A stretch of DNA of 64,000 nucleotides from Caldilineaceae bacterium (lineage in GTDB: Bacteria > Chloroflexota > Anaerolineae > Caldilineales > Caldilineaceae), in the NCBI GenBank assembly GCA_018003515.1, contig JAGNDO010000017.1:1-64000 (forward strand), written 5' to 3'. The notes beneath the pieces were generated by a model, which ran no database searches, was not told where the DNA came from, and worked only from the letters and a program-made list of their open reading frames with translations. The translations under genes were made by a program, and so were the position numbers. The stretch's first letter is position 1; each line of letters opens with the position of its first letter. Of this stretch, positions 27,318 through 35,900 are shown piece by piece.

Positions 27318-29312
27318 TTGATTCTTGAAATCACCTTGCTGGGTGGCGCGGTCTATATGGGGGGCAAGTATTATGAGAAACGCTACCCCAAACCGCAGAT
27401 CATCCAAATACTAGACGGCCAAAGACGGGGGCATTCGTATCCCCGAGGGCTGCCCCTGTCCAAGCGGCATGCCCAGGCCCAAAAGATGTCCAGATTCCTG
27501 GTGGCAGAGTCCAAGCAAGCGTGGCTGGAGGCAAGGGCAGGGATCGTGAGCGCCCGGGAAATTACGGCGCTGCGGACGGTCAGCGTGATCGAATTCACCC
27601 ATTATGCCATCCGGGCCTGGTCGCCCTATTGGCGCAGTGTGATTGTGATTGTGCCCTCCCTGCTGGCGTTCAAGCTCTATCAGACCGCCTTTGCCGCCAG
27701 TTTACAGACCATCGTCAACGGGATGATCGGGGTGACGGGGCCGACGACGATGATATGGGTGTTGGGGGGGTTGGCAATTGCCTTTCCCATTGTGGCTGTG
27801 ACCTATCTGCTGGGGCAACGGTTGGTCTCCCTGGTTTCCAGCGATATTCTCAACGACATTCGCCGGGACATGTTTGATCATCTGCAATCCCTTTCCATGA
27901 GCTTTTATAAAGACAACACAACGGGCAATGTGATCTCACGATTTTCCAGTGATATTGACCAGATCGAGAAGGGACTGACCCGCAAAGCGATGGATGGGCT
28001 GATCGCCGCGGTCGCCATCGGTGTCAATCTCTCCTTGCTCTTTGTGCTGAATTGGCAGTTGGGTTTGGTGACCTTGGTGGCCCTGCCCGCGACCAGCTTG
28101 ATGTTGCGGGATCTGGTGCCCTGGGCCAAAAGCAGCATCTATCGTCTGCAAAGAGAAAAGGCCACGGTGGTCAATCTGGTGCAGGAAAATTTCACCATGC
28201 AGTCTGCGATCAAGGGCTATGGCTACCAGGAATCCATGAGCGAAATCTTCCAGGCGCAATTGGCCGATCTTCGTGTTACCAATGTGGAATCTCTTTTCTC
28301 CAACGCCTTGGTTGAATCCACCTCCATCATCTCCCTGCTGTTTAACCAACTGGTCATCACGGGGATCGGCGGCACAATGGCCCTGGCGGGATTGTTGACC
28401 CCCGGGGCGCTGGTGGCCTACTTGAGTCTGCTGGCAGTGCTGCATAAGGAACTCTATGATGTAGCCAAGCGCATCTTCCCCAACATTGTGGCCGCGGCAG
28501 GCACGGTTCAACGGATCGAAGAGCTTCTACGGGAGGTGCCCAAGGTGGTTGACCTGCCGGAGGCGATCACCTTGCCCCCGGTGCGGGGAGAAATCGTTTT
28601 TGATGAGGTCAGTTTCAGCTACACGGGCGTCCAGAACCAGCTCGACCGCCTGAGCCTGTCGATCCCGGCCGGCCACTATATCGCCATTGTGGGGTCAAGC
28701 GGCGCAGGCAAGAGTACCTTCCTCAACCTGCTGCTGCGCTTCTACGATATCAACCACGGCCAGATCGCCATAGACGGTCATGACATACGCCAGGTGACCC
28801 AAAACTCCCTGCGTGGCCAGATGGGGATCGTCTTTCAGGAGCCCATGTTGCTCAACGGGACGATCCGCCAGAACATCCGTATGTCCAAGCCCGATGCCGA
28901 CGATAGCGAGATCGTTGCGGCGGCCCAGGCGGCCGAAATCCACGATTTTATTGTCACGCTGCCCGACGGCTACGACACCCAGGTGGGCGAGCGGGGGGGG
29001 CGTTTGTCCGGCGGCCAGCAACAGCGTATCTCCATCGCCCGGGCCATCGTGCGTGACCCGGCCATCCTGCTCTTGGACGAGGCCACCTCCGCCTTGGATC
29101 TGGAGACGGAGGCCCATATTGTGGAGACGATTGAGGCCTTGGGTCAAGGGCGCACCGTCATTTTTGTCACCCATCGCCTACGCTCCATCGTGCGCGCCGA
29201 CTGTATCTACCTGCTCCAACAGGGGCAAGTGGCCGAATTTGGCACCCATGAAGAGTTATTGACCAAGCGCGGCATCTATCACCGCCTATGGCAGACACAG
29301 GACAGTGAATAA
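27318..29312 (+). CDS. ABC exporter, fused permease and ATPase
   Basis: A type IV ABC exporter half-transporter of about 664 residues. A short hydrophobic N-terminal segment and an amphipathic linker precede six membrane helices (~95-390) with the usual intracellular loop FDHLQSLSMSFYKDNTTGNVISRFSSDID. The nucleotide-binding domain follows: Walker A GSSGAGKST near 458-466, Q-loop GIVFQEP, signature LSGGQQQR, Walker B AILLLDEATSALD and the H-loop FVTHRL. It probably works as a homodimer exporting a peptide, lipid or drug-like product. The start chosen is a TTG with GGAGAAGAG just upstream; longer forms would begin inside a putative operator. The stop overlaps the next ATG by one base (TAATG). 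Confidence 0.88.
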   Translation: MILEITLLGGAVYMGGKYYEKRYPKPQIIQILDGQRRGHSYPRGLPLSKRHAQAQKMSRFLVAESKQAWLEARAGIVSAREITALRTVSVIEFTHYAIRAWSPYWRSVIVIVPSLLAFKLYQTAFAASLQTIVNGMIGVTGPTTMIWVLGGLAIAFPIVAVTYLLGQRLVSLVSSDILNDIRRDMFDHLQSLSMSFYKDNTTGNVISRFSSDIDQIEKGLTRKAMDGLIAAVAIGVNLSLLFVLNWQLGLVTLVALPATSLMLRDLVPWAKSSIYRLQREKATVVNLVQENFTMQSAIKGYGYQESMSEIFQAQLADLRVTNVESLFSNALVESTSIISLLFNQLVITGIGGTMALAGLLTPGALVAYLSLLAVLHKELYDVAKRIFPNIVAAAGTVQRIEELLREVPKVVDLPEAITLPPVRGEIVFDEVSFSYTGVQNQLDRLSLSIPAGHYIAIVGSSGAGKSTFLNLLLRFYDINHGQIAIDGHDIRQVTQNSLRGQMGIVFQEPMLLNGTIRQNIRMSKPDADDSEIVAAAQAAEIHDFIVTLPDGYDTQVGERGGRLSGGQQQRISIARAIVRDPAILLLDEATSALDLETEAHIVETIEALGQGRTVIFVTHRLRSIVRADCIYLLQQGQVAEFGTHEELLTKRGIYHRLWQTQDSE

Positions 29313-30778
29313 TGCTACGCAAATATGAATATCTATTGATCGGCAGCGCGGCCATCTTCAAATCGGCCATGCAATTACGGCGGCCCCTGCGCGCCGGTCT
29401 CATCACCGAGACCTACTGGAACAATCGGGTCACCCCCCTGCCCCCAGGCATCCACCTGTTGCTGCGGCAGGAGGCCGATGGCTCGTCCCAGTGGCAGCTT
29501 CAGCAACCCCTCGCTCCCACTGTCAGCCTGGCATTGGGGGATGAAATCAGCACTGACATCAGCGACAGCGCGTTGAGCCAGGCCGAGCAGATGGGGTTGC
29601 CCCCGTTGCAACCGGCGGCCAGCAGCGGTCTGGTGGCCGACACCCGCTTGCAAGCCTATGAAGAAGTCTACCGCCAGGACAAGACGGACTTTATCTTTGC
29701 CCAGGGCATTGTCCACTTTGCCCAAGATTTTGAGAAACGCTGGGTCTTTATCGGCAGCGACCCCCAGGTCACCCATCTGACGGTTGTCACGGCAGAGCCC
29801 GGCTTGCCGCCCCGCTTGCACCGTGCCCTGATCGCGGCCGCGGCCTTGCCCACCATCGCCCCGGCCCAGCACGCCCAACAGTTGACGCGTATGCAGTCCT
29901 GGTGGTGGGGGGGGCAGCGGCCCGTGAACCATCCGGTGGAGGATCAACTGCCCGAGATGGTGGAGTTGGAGATTGAGAGCAAACTGTCCGTGGCCGGTGA
30001 CTTCTCGGCCACCAGTTGGCAGTTGAGCGATTGTCTGCGCACGGGTGCGATTGACGGCTTCACCCTCCATTCGGACGATCTGCTGGTGCGCCACACCCAC
30101 GATGTTGTGCGCTATCTGAAGGGCAGGCACAAGCTGATTTTGCAGGGTGCGGCCTATCGCTTTGGGCAGAAGAGCCTGAAATACGCCCAAACCATCCCAC
30201 CCGGCCAGGCGGCGGATCACCCGCCCATGGAAGTCATGATCCGTCACGAGATCAAGCCGGGCTACAGCCCAGTTGAAAATCTGGACACAGCCAATGCCAT
30301 CCAGACTCGGATACAAGAACGCAAGCTGGTGGGAGATCTCTATTGTCACAAGCGCAAGTATATGGTGGAAAGCGCGGCGACCGGCGGGGGGTATCACGTG
30401 TTGATCGATTTTAGCCGTGTGTTGGCGAGACCCGAAGAGGTGTTTGCTCAAATCGAAGTCGAGTGTCAATGGAAGAAGATTCCGCCTCGCCAGACCTACG
30501 CCGACCCGGTGGGTGTAGCCGTTGAAGAGATCCAGCGGATCACCCAGAGTCTATGCAACTGCCTGCCGGGTGTAGCGCCAACCCACCTGACAAAGCGCAA
30601 GTGGCTCAAACGGTCCCTTTCGACATCGAAAAAAAGGGCATCTTTGGGATCACACAACCTCGACGTGATCTCAGACGAAGGGAGCCACCCGCGTCCCCGG
30701 CGCTCGCCACGAAAAGCTTCGACCATGGATCGGGTCCCGGCACGCGTCGGAGACATTCACCCCCTGATCCCCGGTTGA
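29312..30778 (+). CDS. Protein with CYTH-like domain, function unknown
   Basis: A 488-residue protein translationally coupled to the ABC exporter. The N-terminal ~200 residues are not recognised. Residues ~215-415 show the pattern of a CYTH/triphosphate-tunnel fold: E-I-E-S-K (an ExExK motif) in VELEIESKL, basic strands RYLKGRHKLILQG and KSLKYAQTI, then MIRHEIKPG, HKRKYMVE and acidic strands VLIDFSRV and QIEVECQW. CYTH enzymes hydrolyse or sense triphosphates, cAMP or polyphosphate, but the substrate here is unknown. The last ~70 residues are Arg/Ser/Pro-rich and look unstructured. The CYTH assignment rests on motif pattern alone. Confidence 0.55.
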   Translation: MLRKYEYLLIGSAAIFKSAMQLRRPLRAGLITETYWNNRVTPLPPGIHLLLRQEADGSSQWQLQQPLAPTVSLALGDEISTDISDSALSQAEQMGLPPLQPAASSGLVADTRLQAYEEVYRQDKTDFIFAQGIVHFAQDFEKRWVFIGSDPQVTHLTVVTAEPGLPPRLHRALIAAAALPTIAPAQHAQQLTRMQSWWWGGQRPVNHPVEDQLPEMVELEIESKLSVAGDFSATSWQLSDCLRTGAIDGFTLHSDDLLVRHTHDVVRYLKGRHKLILQGAAYRFGQKSLKYAQTIPPGQAADHPPMEVMIRHEIKPGYSPVENLDTANAIQTRIQERKLVGDLYCHKRKYMVESAATGGGYHVLIDFSRVLARPEEVFAQIEVECQWKKIPPRQTYADPVGVAVEEIQRITQSLCNCLPGVAPTHLTKRKWLKRSLSTSKKRASLGSHNLDVISDEGSHPRPRRSPRKASTMDRVPARVGDIHPLIPG

Positions 30779-30883
30779 GCCTTAGTGATCGGCAAAACTG
30801 CCTGATTACCTTCCCGCAGACAAGTGCTGCGCCAATCGTTGACGTAAGCCCGTGAACCATCTATCCAACCCAAGGAGATTCGC
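30779..30883. other. Spacer before the first peptide gene
   Basis: No gene is seen. The spacer ends with the ribosome binding site AAGGAG at 30872-30877, before the peptide ATG at 30884. Confidence 0.5.
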
Positions 30884-31030
30884 ATGAAAACCACCCGCAA
30901 GCAGAAGCAAGCAGAGAAACGCGCCGGTCTGAAAGTCCGCACCGACATCCGGGCCGGAGCCTATTTCAGCGTCACCTTTGGCGCAGGCGGCGGTACGCCC
31001 GGTCAGCCAGCCGCACCCGCTGCGGAATAA
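30884..31030 (+). CDS. Small peptide 1 with G-L-x-[VI]-R-x-x-x-R-A-G motif (candidate RiPP precursor)
   Basis: A 48-residue peptide preceded by a strong AAGGAG site. The N-terminal 14 residues are Lys/Arg/Gln-rich; residues 15-25 read G-L-K-V-R-T-D-I-R-A-G, which recurs in the two other short peptides of this island. The C-terminal part (AYFSVTFGAGGGTP and an Ala/Pro tail) has a Gly-rich stretch. Size, conserved leader-like motif, variable C-terminus and position among C39-type exporters and tailoring-type enzymes suggest a precursor of a modified, exported peptide. The cleavage site is unknown; a G-G pair occurs at 35-37, and the motif itself ends in A-G. Confidence 0.7.
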   Translation: MKTTRKQKQAEKRAGLKVRTDIRAGAYFSVTFGAGGGTPGQPAAPAAE

Positions 31031-31041
31031 TCCGCATACCC

Positions 31042-31070
31042 CATCCGGGAAACATCGAGTTTCCCGGATG
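31042..31070 (+). promoter_or_regulatory. Strong hairpin between the two tandem peptide genes
   Basis: CATCCGGGAAA and TTTCCCGGATG pair perfectly over 11 bases around the loop CATCGAG. It lies 11 bases after the stop of peptide 1. No T-run follows, so it is more likely an mRNA stabiliser or attenuator that favours the first peptide than a full terminator. Confidence 0.6.
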
Positions 31071-31096
31071 GAAACCACACACAAGGATAGAGCGTG

Positions 31097-31282
31097 ATGA
31101 TAGAAGAGAGAGAGTCAAGACCCGTGCAAGAGCAGCCCGGCCCTCAAAAGCGGGGATTGCCCATCCGTTCCAATCTGCGCGCCGGGATTGTCGTGCAAGT
31201 GGACATACCCAGCATTTCGACCATTCAGCAGGTGGCCGAGACCCCGGTTGCCGCTGTCCCGGTCACGCCAGCCGTTGCATAG
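31097..31282 (+). CDS. Small peptide 2 with G-L-P-I-R motif (candidate RiPP precursor)
   Basis: A 61-residue peptide (62 if the GTG at 31094 is used); AAGGA lies upstream at 31083-31087. The acidic/Gln-rich N-terminus (IEERESRPVQEQPGPQK) leads to residues 20-30, G-L-P-I-R-S-N-L-R-A-G, shared with peptides 1 and 3. The C-terminal half is hydrophobic and rich in Val, Ile, Thr and Pro (IVVQVDIPSIST, VAAVPVTPAVA), without Cys. It follows peptide 1 by 66 bases. The shared motif just before a variable C-terminus is the main reason to see a leader/core organisation; no modification can be predicted with confidence. Confidence 0.7.
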   Translation: MIEERESRPVQEQPGPQKRGLPIRSNLRAGIVVQVDIPSISTIQQVAETPVAAVPVTPAVA

Positions 31283-31608
31283 GGATGTAGCCGAAGGCAG
31301 ACTTTACAATTTTATCATTCCCATCTGCATCTCTCAGGGGACACCAGTAGTTAGTGTCCTGTCACCGCTGATCTGATGGGATTGAGGAGTTCACATCTGA
31401 GGATGCGAACTCCTCAATCCCATCACTGAGTTCACGGCAAAAGCTATCAAGCCGCCGAGATCGCAGAGAATTCGCCGAGAATTCGCCGAGGAAAAAACCC
31501 TTCTTCTCTTTGTGATCTCTGTGTTCTTTGTGGTAAGAGAACGTTTTTGCAGGGAAGTCATCACTTGATGTTTGACGCAGCAGCAGCCTGAAAGTCGGAG
31601 TCTGAACG
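31283..31608. repeat. Intergenic repeat cluster (two repeat families)
   Basis: A gap without genes. From TTAGTGTCCTGTCA at 31351 to about 31425 lies a palindromic element with GAGGAGTTCACATCTGAGG and its near complement, related to copies at 49242-49347 and 57575-57695. It is followed by GAATTCGCCGAG direct repeats (about 31470-31490) and, at 31508-31537, a half copy of the ACACAAAG-type palindrome seen at 24007-24103. Confidence 0.65.
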
Positions 31609-32118
31609 ATGGCCGTGCCTTTTGCCCAGACAACCCGCTCGCTCAATGCCGACCGAGGCATAACTACGTTGATATGGGTGGCCCTGCTTTCGCTTCTGCT
31701 CACCATCTGGCTGATCTGGGCATTTTCAGCCCAATTCTCTGTCTCTGTCAGCAGCGAACCAGCGCCGATCCGGCTGGATGACAGTGTGAGCGCCTTCTTT
31801 TCCAGTAACGCAGGCAAACAGTTGAAGATCGGGCAGAAAGCGCTGATCTACCTGGACGCGCCGCCCCTCTCCGAGCCGGTTGTCTTGCCTGCCCAGGTCA
31901 TCGCAGTTGACAGAGCCTCCGACGGTTTCCAGGTGCAGGTAGCGCCCGACTTCCGCCAGATCGAGGGTGCCCCAGTCAACAGCGAGATTCTGGCCGCATT
32001 TTCCACGCCGGTCTCCGGCCATGTAGCAGTCGAAGTAGAATCGATCTCCCCGGCCTTGCTTCTGTTACGCAGCGCCGGTATCAACGCCGACACAGCACCC
32101 TTGGTCAGCCGCCCATAA
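31609..32118 (+). CDS. Miniature HlyD-like membrane fusion protein
   Basis: A 169-residue protein with one N-terminal membrane anchor (~18-42, LIWVALLSLLLTIWLIWAF) and an exported-side domain. Residues ~70-125 (KQLKIGQKALIYLDAPPLSEPVVLPAQVIAVD) match the beta-barrel of HlyD/MFP adaptor proteins. The lipoyl and coiled-coil hairpin parts that normally make these proteins 350-450 residues long are absent. It lies 30 bases upstream of the C39-type exporter and presumably forms part of that secretion complex; a single-membrane organism would not need the outer-membrane-spanning hairpin. Function is inferred from this partial match and position. Confidence 0.6.
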   Translation: MAVPFAQTTRSLNADRGITTLIWVALLSLLLTIWLIWAFSAQFSVSVSSEPAPIRLDDSVSAFFSSNAGKQLKIGQKALIYLDAPPLSEPVVLPAQVIAVDRASDGFQVQVAPDFRQIEGAPVNSEILAAFSTPVSGHVAVEVESISPALLLLRSAGINADTAPLVSRP

Positions 32119-32148
32119 TTGACAATACCCTTTCCCGCGGGAGAGACA

Positions 32149-34926
32149 ATGACTACTTCAACGACATGGAAGAGCGCAGGGGGAGAAGGGGTGCGCGCCA
32201 CCCCCTCTCCAACCGAACAACGCAGCTACTTTGTCCCCGAAGTGGTCCAGACCTCGGCCACAGACTGTGGGCCAGCCACACTGAAAGCCGTGTTGGAGGG
32301 CTTTGGCATTTCCATCAGCTATGCCCGCCTGCGCGAAGCCTGTCAGACCACCCTGGACGGATCTTCCATCGACACCCTGGAAGATGTGGCAAATCTGCTC
32401 GGTCTGGACGCCCAACAGTTGCTCGTGCCAGCGGATCATGTGCTTCTTCCCGCGGCGGGCATCCTGCCGGCCATTGTTGTCACCCAACTGCGCAGCGGCG
32501 CCACCCACTTTGTGATCCTCTGGCGCACTCACGGCTCTTTTGTCCAGGTGATGGACCCGGCCATCGGTCGGCGTTGGGTCTCTGCCAAACGCTTGCGCCA
32601 AGAGCTTTTTCTCCACACCATGACCTTCCCGGCTGCGGACTGGCGGGCGTGGGCGGGCAGCGAGGCCTTCTGTGAGCCGCTGCGCCAACGGCTGTTGACG
32701 TTGGTCGTGGAGCCACACCGGGTCGATGCGTTGATGGACCAGGCCCTGGCCACGCAGGACTGGCTGCCATTGGCCGGATTGGACGCGACGGTGCGCCAGG
32801 CGGCCACCCTGGTGGAGGCCAAGGGGCTGCTTTCCGGTCCAGAGGTGGCCGGGCTGATCGACCTGCTCACCCAGCGCATTCGGAATGAGGGAGTGGTGGT
32901 CCGGCCAGCGGTGGCGTGGAGCTATTGGAGCGTTCAGCCCCTCCTGACCCCCGGCCAGTCATCCGAACCGGGATCTGACGAACTCCTTTTGCAGGTGCGG
33001 GGCGCGGTCCTTCTGCAAGTGAGCAGCGTCCGCCCCGGGGCAACGGTTGATCCGGAAACAGAGGAGGATTTTGCCACCCAGCCGATCCCGCCGGAGCTAT
33101 TGGTGGCTTTGAATGAGGCCCCGATTGAACCGATTCGGGAAATTTGGCGGTTGCTGAAAGAAGACGGCCTGCTTTCGCCCGCCCTGGTGGCTGGGGCGGT
33201 ACTGCTTTCCGGCATCGCCGTCACCATGCAGGCCCTTTTTCTGCGCAGTCTGACAGAGATCTGGCGCAATCCAGTGTTGAATGCCCATCGAGTCGGCATC
33301 ATCATCCTCTTGCTCCTGCTGACCGGGCTGTTGGCCAGCATGGGCGTGCCGGTGATGGCGGCCATGCTACGCAGCGGACGTCAATTGGAGACCCGGCTGC
33401 GGCTGGCCTTTCTGCAAAAGCTGCCCCGACTGCACGAACACTATTTTCACAGTCGGCTGACCTCGGACATGGCCCGGCGGGTACACAATCTTCAGAGTCT
33501 GCGGGGGCTGCCCCTGCTCGGTTTCTCCCTGATCCAGAGCTTTGCCCTGCTGCTGAGTACGGGCATCGGTCTGGTCTGGCTGGATCCGACCAGTGCTTTG
33601 CTGGTCTTGCTGGCCGTGGTGGGCAACGTGGCCCTGATCTTTGTGGTCCAGCCCATCCAATCCGAACTGGATCTGCGCCAACAGAACCACGCCGCCGGAC
33701 TTAGCCGCTTTTTCCTGGACGTATTGCAGGGGCTGTTGTCCGTGCGCAGCCACAGCGCTGGCCGTGCCATCCGCCTGGAACACGAGTCCCGCTTGGTGGA
33801 ACTCTATCGCACAAACCGCACGGTCAACCGCTTTCATCTGGGCCACGATGCCCTGCTCGCCCTCTTTAACGTCCTTGTGGCTGTGGCCATTGTCTTCCTC
33901 TATGTAAGCCGGGAACGGGAAGCTGCCGGGGTGCTGCTGCTGCTCTACTGGACCCTGAGCGTGCCGATTCTTGGCCAACAGTTGGCCGCCCTGGCCCGCC
34001 AATATCCTCGCCAGCGCAATCAGTTGACCCGCCTGTTGGAACCCTTGGGCGCACCGGAAGAGATGCAGGCCGACGGGGGATCTGTGCCTACCGTGACGCC
34101 TTCTGTGACCCCTTCTGTGGCCTCTGCCGTCTCTGTACATTTTGCCGCCGTCCAAGTGGTGGCGGGTGGCCAAACGGTGTTGGATGGGGTGGACCTGGCC
34201 GTGAGCGCCGGAGAGCATGTGGCGATTGTGGGCCGTTCGGGGGCGGGGAAATCTAGCTTGGTAGGGTTGTTGCTGGGGTGGCGCACCCCTGCGGGGGGTG
34301 AAGTTTTGATCGACGGTATCCCCTTGGGTGGCGAGAGACTCTCAGCTTTGCGCCGAGAAACGGTTTGGGTGGATCCCGGCGTGCAGATCTGGAACCGATC
34401 CCTCCTGGACAATCTGCGCTATGGGCTGGACGACGACACGGGGCTCCCCACAGGAGACGTGTTGCATCAGGCCGACCTGACCGACGTGCTGCGCTCCCTG
34501 CCCGCGGGCATGCAGACCCGGCTGGGCGAGGGCGGCGGACTGGTCTCCGGCGGCGAGGGGCAGCGGGTGCGCCTGGGCCGGGGGATGATGCAGCCCGTTC
34601 CCCGGCTGGTGGTTCTGGACGAGCCTTTCCGGGGATTGGACCGCAGCCAGCGCCACGAACTCCTGGCCCGTTCCCGGCAGACCTGGCAACAGGCCACCCT
34701 TCTCTGCATCACCCACGACGTGAGCGCGGTGCTGCAATTTGATCGGGTGGTGGTGATGGAGGCCGGGCGCATTGTGGAGGATGGCCCACCGGGCGAACTG
34801 GCAAGCCAGACCGATTCCCACTTCCGGGCACTGCTGGCCAAAGAGGAAAGCGTGCGCCGCAACATCTGGCAGGATTCCGGCTGGCGGCGGCTGCGCATGG
34901 AGCGGGGACGGTTGGTTGAGGTCTAA
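32149..34926 (+). CDS. Peptidase-containing ABC exporter (C39 leader peptidase, PCAT-type)
   Basis: A 925-residue exporter. The N-terminal C39 peptidase has its full catalytic set: Cys40 in TSATDCGPA, His120 in GATHFVIL and Asp136 in VMDPAIG. It should cut leader peptides, classically after double-Gly type sites, during export. An unusual ~190-residue insert lies at about 150-345 before six membrane helices (~350-600). The ATPase has Walker A GRSGAGKSS (695-703), signature VSGGEGQR in place of LSGGQ, Walker B RLVVLDEPFRGLD and the H-loop CITHD. The ATG at 32149 has GGGAGAG upstream. Its presence next to two motif-bearing short peptides strongly supports a secreted ribosomal peptide product. 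Confidence 0.88.
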   Translation: MTTSTTWKSAGGEGVRATPSPTEQRSYFVPEVVQTSATDCGPATLKAVLEGFGISISYARLREACQTTLDGSSIDTLEDVANLLGLDAQQLLVPADHVLLPAAGILPAIVVTQLRSGATHFVILWRTHGSFVQVMDPAIGRRWVSAKRLRQELFLHTMTFPAADWRAWAGSEAFCEPLRQRLLTLVVEPHRVDALMDQALATQDWLPLAGLDATVRQAATLVEAKGLLSGPEVAGLIDLLTQRIRNEGVVVRPAVAWSYWSVQPLLTPGQSSEPGSDELLLQVRGAVLLQVSSVRPGATVDPETEEDFATQPIPPELLVALNEAPIEPIREIWRLLKEDGLLSPALVAGAVLLSGIAVTMQALFLRSLTEIWRNPVLNAHRVGIIILLLLLTGLLASMGVPVMAAMLRSGRQLETRLRLAFLQKLPRLHEHYFHSRLTSDMARRVHNLQSLRGLPLLGFSLIQSFALLLSTGIGLVWLDPTSALLVLLAVVGNVALIFVVQPIQSELDLRQQNHAAGLSRFFLDVLQGLLSVRSHSAGRAIRLEHESRLVELYRTNRTVNRFHLGHDALLALFNVLVAVAIVFLYVSREREAAGVLLLLYWTLSVPILGQQLAALARQYPRQRNQLTRLLEPLGAPEEMQADGGSVPTVTPSVTPSVASAVSVHFAAVQVVAGGQTVLDGVDLAVSAGEHVAIVGRSGAGKSSLVGLLLGWRTPAGGEVLIDGIPLGGERLSALRRETVWVDPGVQIWNRSLLDNLRYGLDDDTGLPTGDVLHQADLTDVLRSLPAGMQTRLGEGGGLVSGGEGQRVRLGRGMMQPVPRLVVLDEPFRGLDRSQRHELLARSRQTWQQATLLCITHDVSAVLQFDRVVVMEAGRIVEDGPPGELASQTDSHFRALLAKEESVRRNIWQDSGWRRLRMERGRLVEV

Positions 34927-35022
34927 TCCCCCGACGACCTGCCCGGTAGGTAAACCAGCGACGGTTGGCGAAGTTCACTAACGATGCTTTTTTGAACAGA
35001 CAAAACACAGAAGGACAAAGCG
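34927..35022. other. Short spacer, no gene
   Basis: Contains only the ribosome binding site AGAAGGACA before the methyltransferase ATG at 35023. Confidence 0.4.
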
Positions 35023-35847
35023 ATGACAGCGGTTGCCAAACGGTCGATGACCACCATTTATGATGACCTGTGGAATGTGGACGGGATCGAACAGTGGCTT
35101 GCCAGCGAGGAGCGGCTTCAGCCCCGCTCGCCCTCTTCCCTTTTCGAACTTGTGGCAGAGATTGGGCTGGACGCCACGACGCCCATTCTGGACGCTGGCT
35201 GCGGCCAGGGCAACTATGCGGTGGAACTGGTCAAGCGCTTCGGCAGCCCGGTGGCCGCCCTGGACCCGGTGGAGAGCAACATCACCAGTGCCCGCCAGAC
35301 AGCCGCCGACCACAATCTTGCTGACCGCATCAGCGTCCACAGCGGCGAGATGGAAACCCTGCCCTTTGCCGACGACCACTTTGCCCTGGTCTGGTGTCGC
35401 AGCGTGATTGTCCATCTGCCCGATCTGCACCCAGTCTTTCAGGAATGCAGCCGGGTGTTGCGTCCCGGCGGCTATGTGATGCTGCAAACGGGCTATGCCA
35501 CAGACGAAATGACCGAGCAGGAGAGCGAAACCCTCTGCCGTCGCCTGGGTTTCTATCCCCAAATGTTGCGGCAGCCGGTGGTGGAGAGCGCCATCGACGG
35601 CGCGGGCTTTCAGATCCTGCGCAGCGAATCCTACACCAGCGAATACGCCGAATCCTATGAACTGCGGGATGGCCGCTGCGCCAAACATTTGATGAGCATG
35701 GCGAAACTCTTGCGCAGCGAAGAAGTGGTGGTCGAACGCTTGGGCCGCAACCTCTACGAGACCGCCCTGGGCATGTACGCCTGGCAGATTTACCAGATGA
35801 TGGGCAAGATCAGCTATCACGCCTATCTGTTGCAGAAGCCGGTTTAG
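35023..35847 (+). CDS. Class I SAM-dependent methyltransferase
   Basis: A 274-residue enzyme with a standard Rossmann methyltransferase core: motif I ILDAGCGQGNYAVEL (~57-71), acidic loop ALDPVESN, motif II GEMETLPFADDHFALVWC, and post-motif LRPGGYVMLQTG. It is related to UbiE/Methyltransf_11 enzymes that methylate C, O or N atoms of small molecules and peptides; the acceptor is unknown. A ~60-residue helical C-terminus (ETALGMYAWQIYQMM) is additional to the core. It lies between the C39 exporter and the dikinase-like gene on the same strand and is likely a tailoring enzyme. Confidence 0.87.
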   Translation: MTAVAKRSMTTIYDDLWNVDGIEQWLASEERLQPRSPSSLFELVAEIGLDATTPILDAGCGQGNYAVELVKRFGSPVAALDPVESNITSARQTAADHNLADRISVHSGEMETLPFADDHFALVWCRSVIVHLPDLHPVFQECSRVLRPGGYVMLQTGYATDEMTEQESETLCRRLGFYPQMLRQPVVESAIDGAGFQILRSESYTSEYAESYELRDGRCAKHLMSMAKLLRSEEVVVERLGRNLYETALGMYAWQIYQMMGKISYHAYLLQKPV

Positions 35848-35900
35848 CCGCTGAGAAACCCTGAGAAGCACGCTTCCAGAAGGGTGAGAAAATTCTGTCC

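Noticed and set aside
29375-30469. 364-codon minus-strand open frame opposite the CYTH-like gene
   Set aside because: Composition is that of an antisense shadow; the + strand frame overlaps and couples with the upstream exporter.
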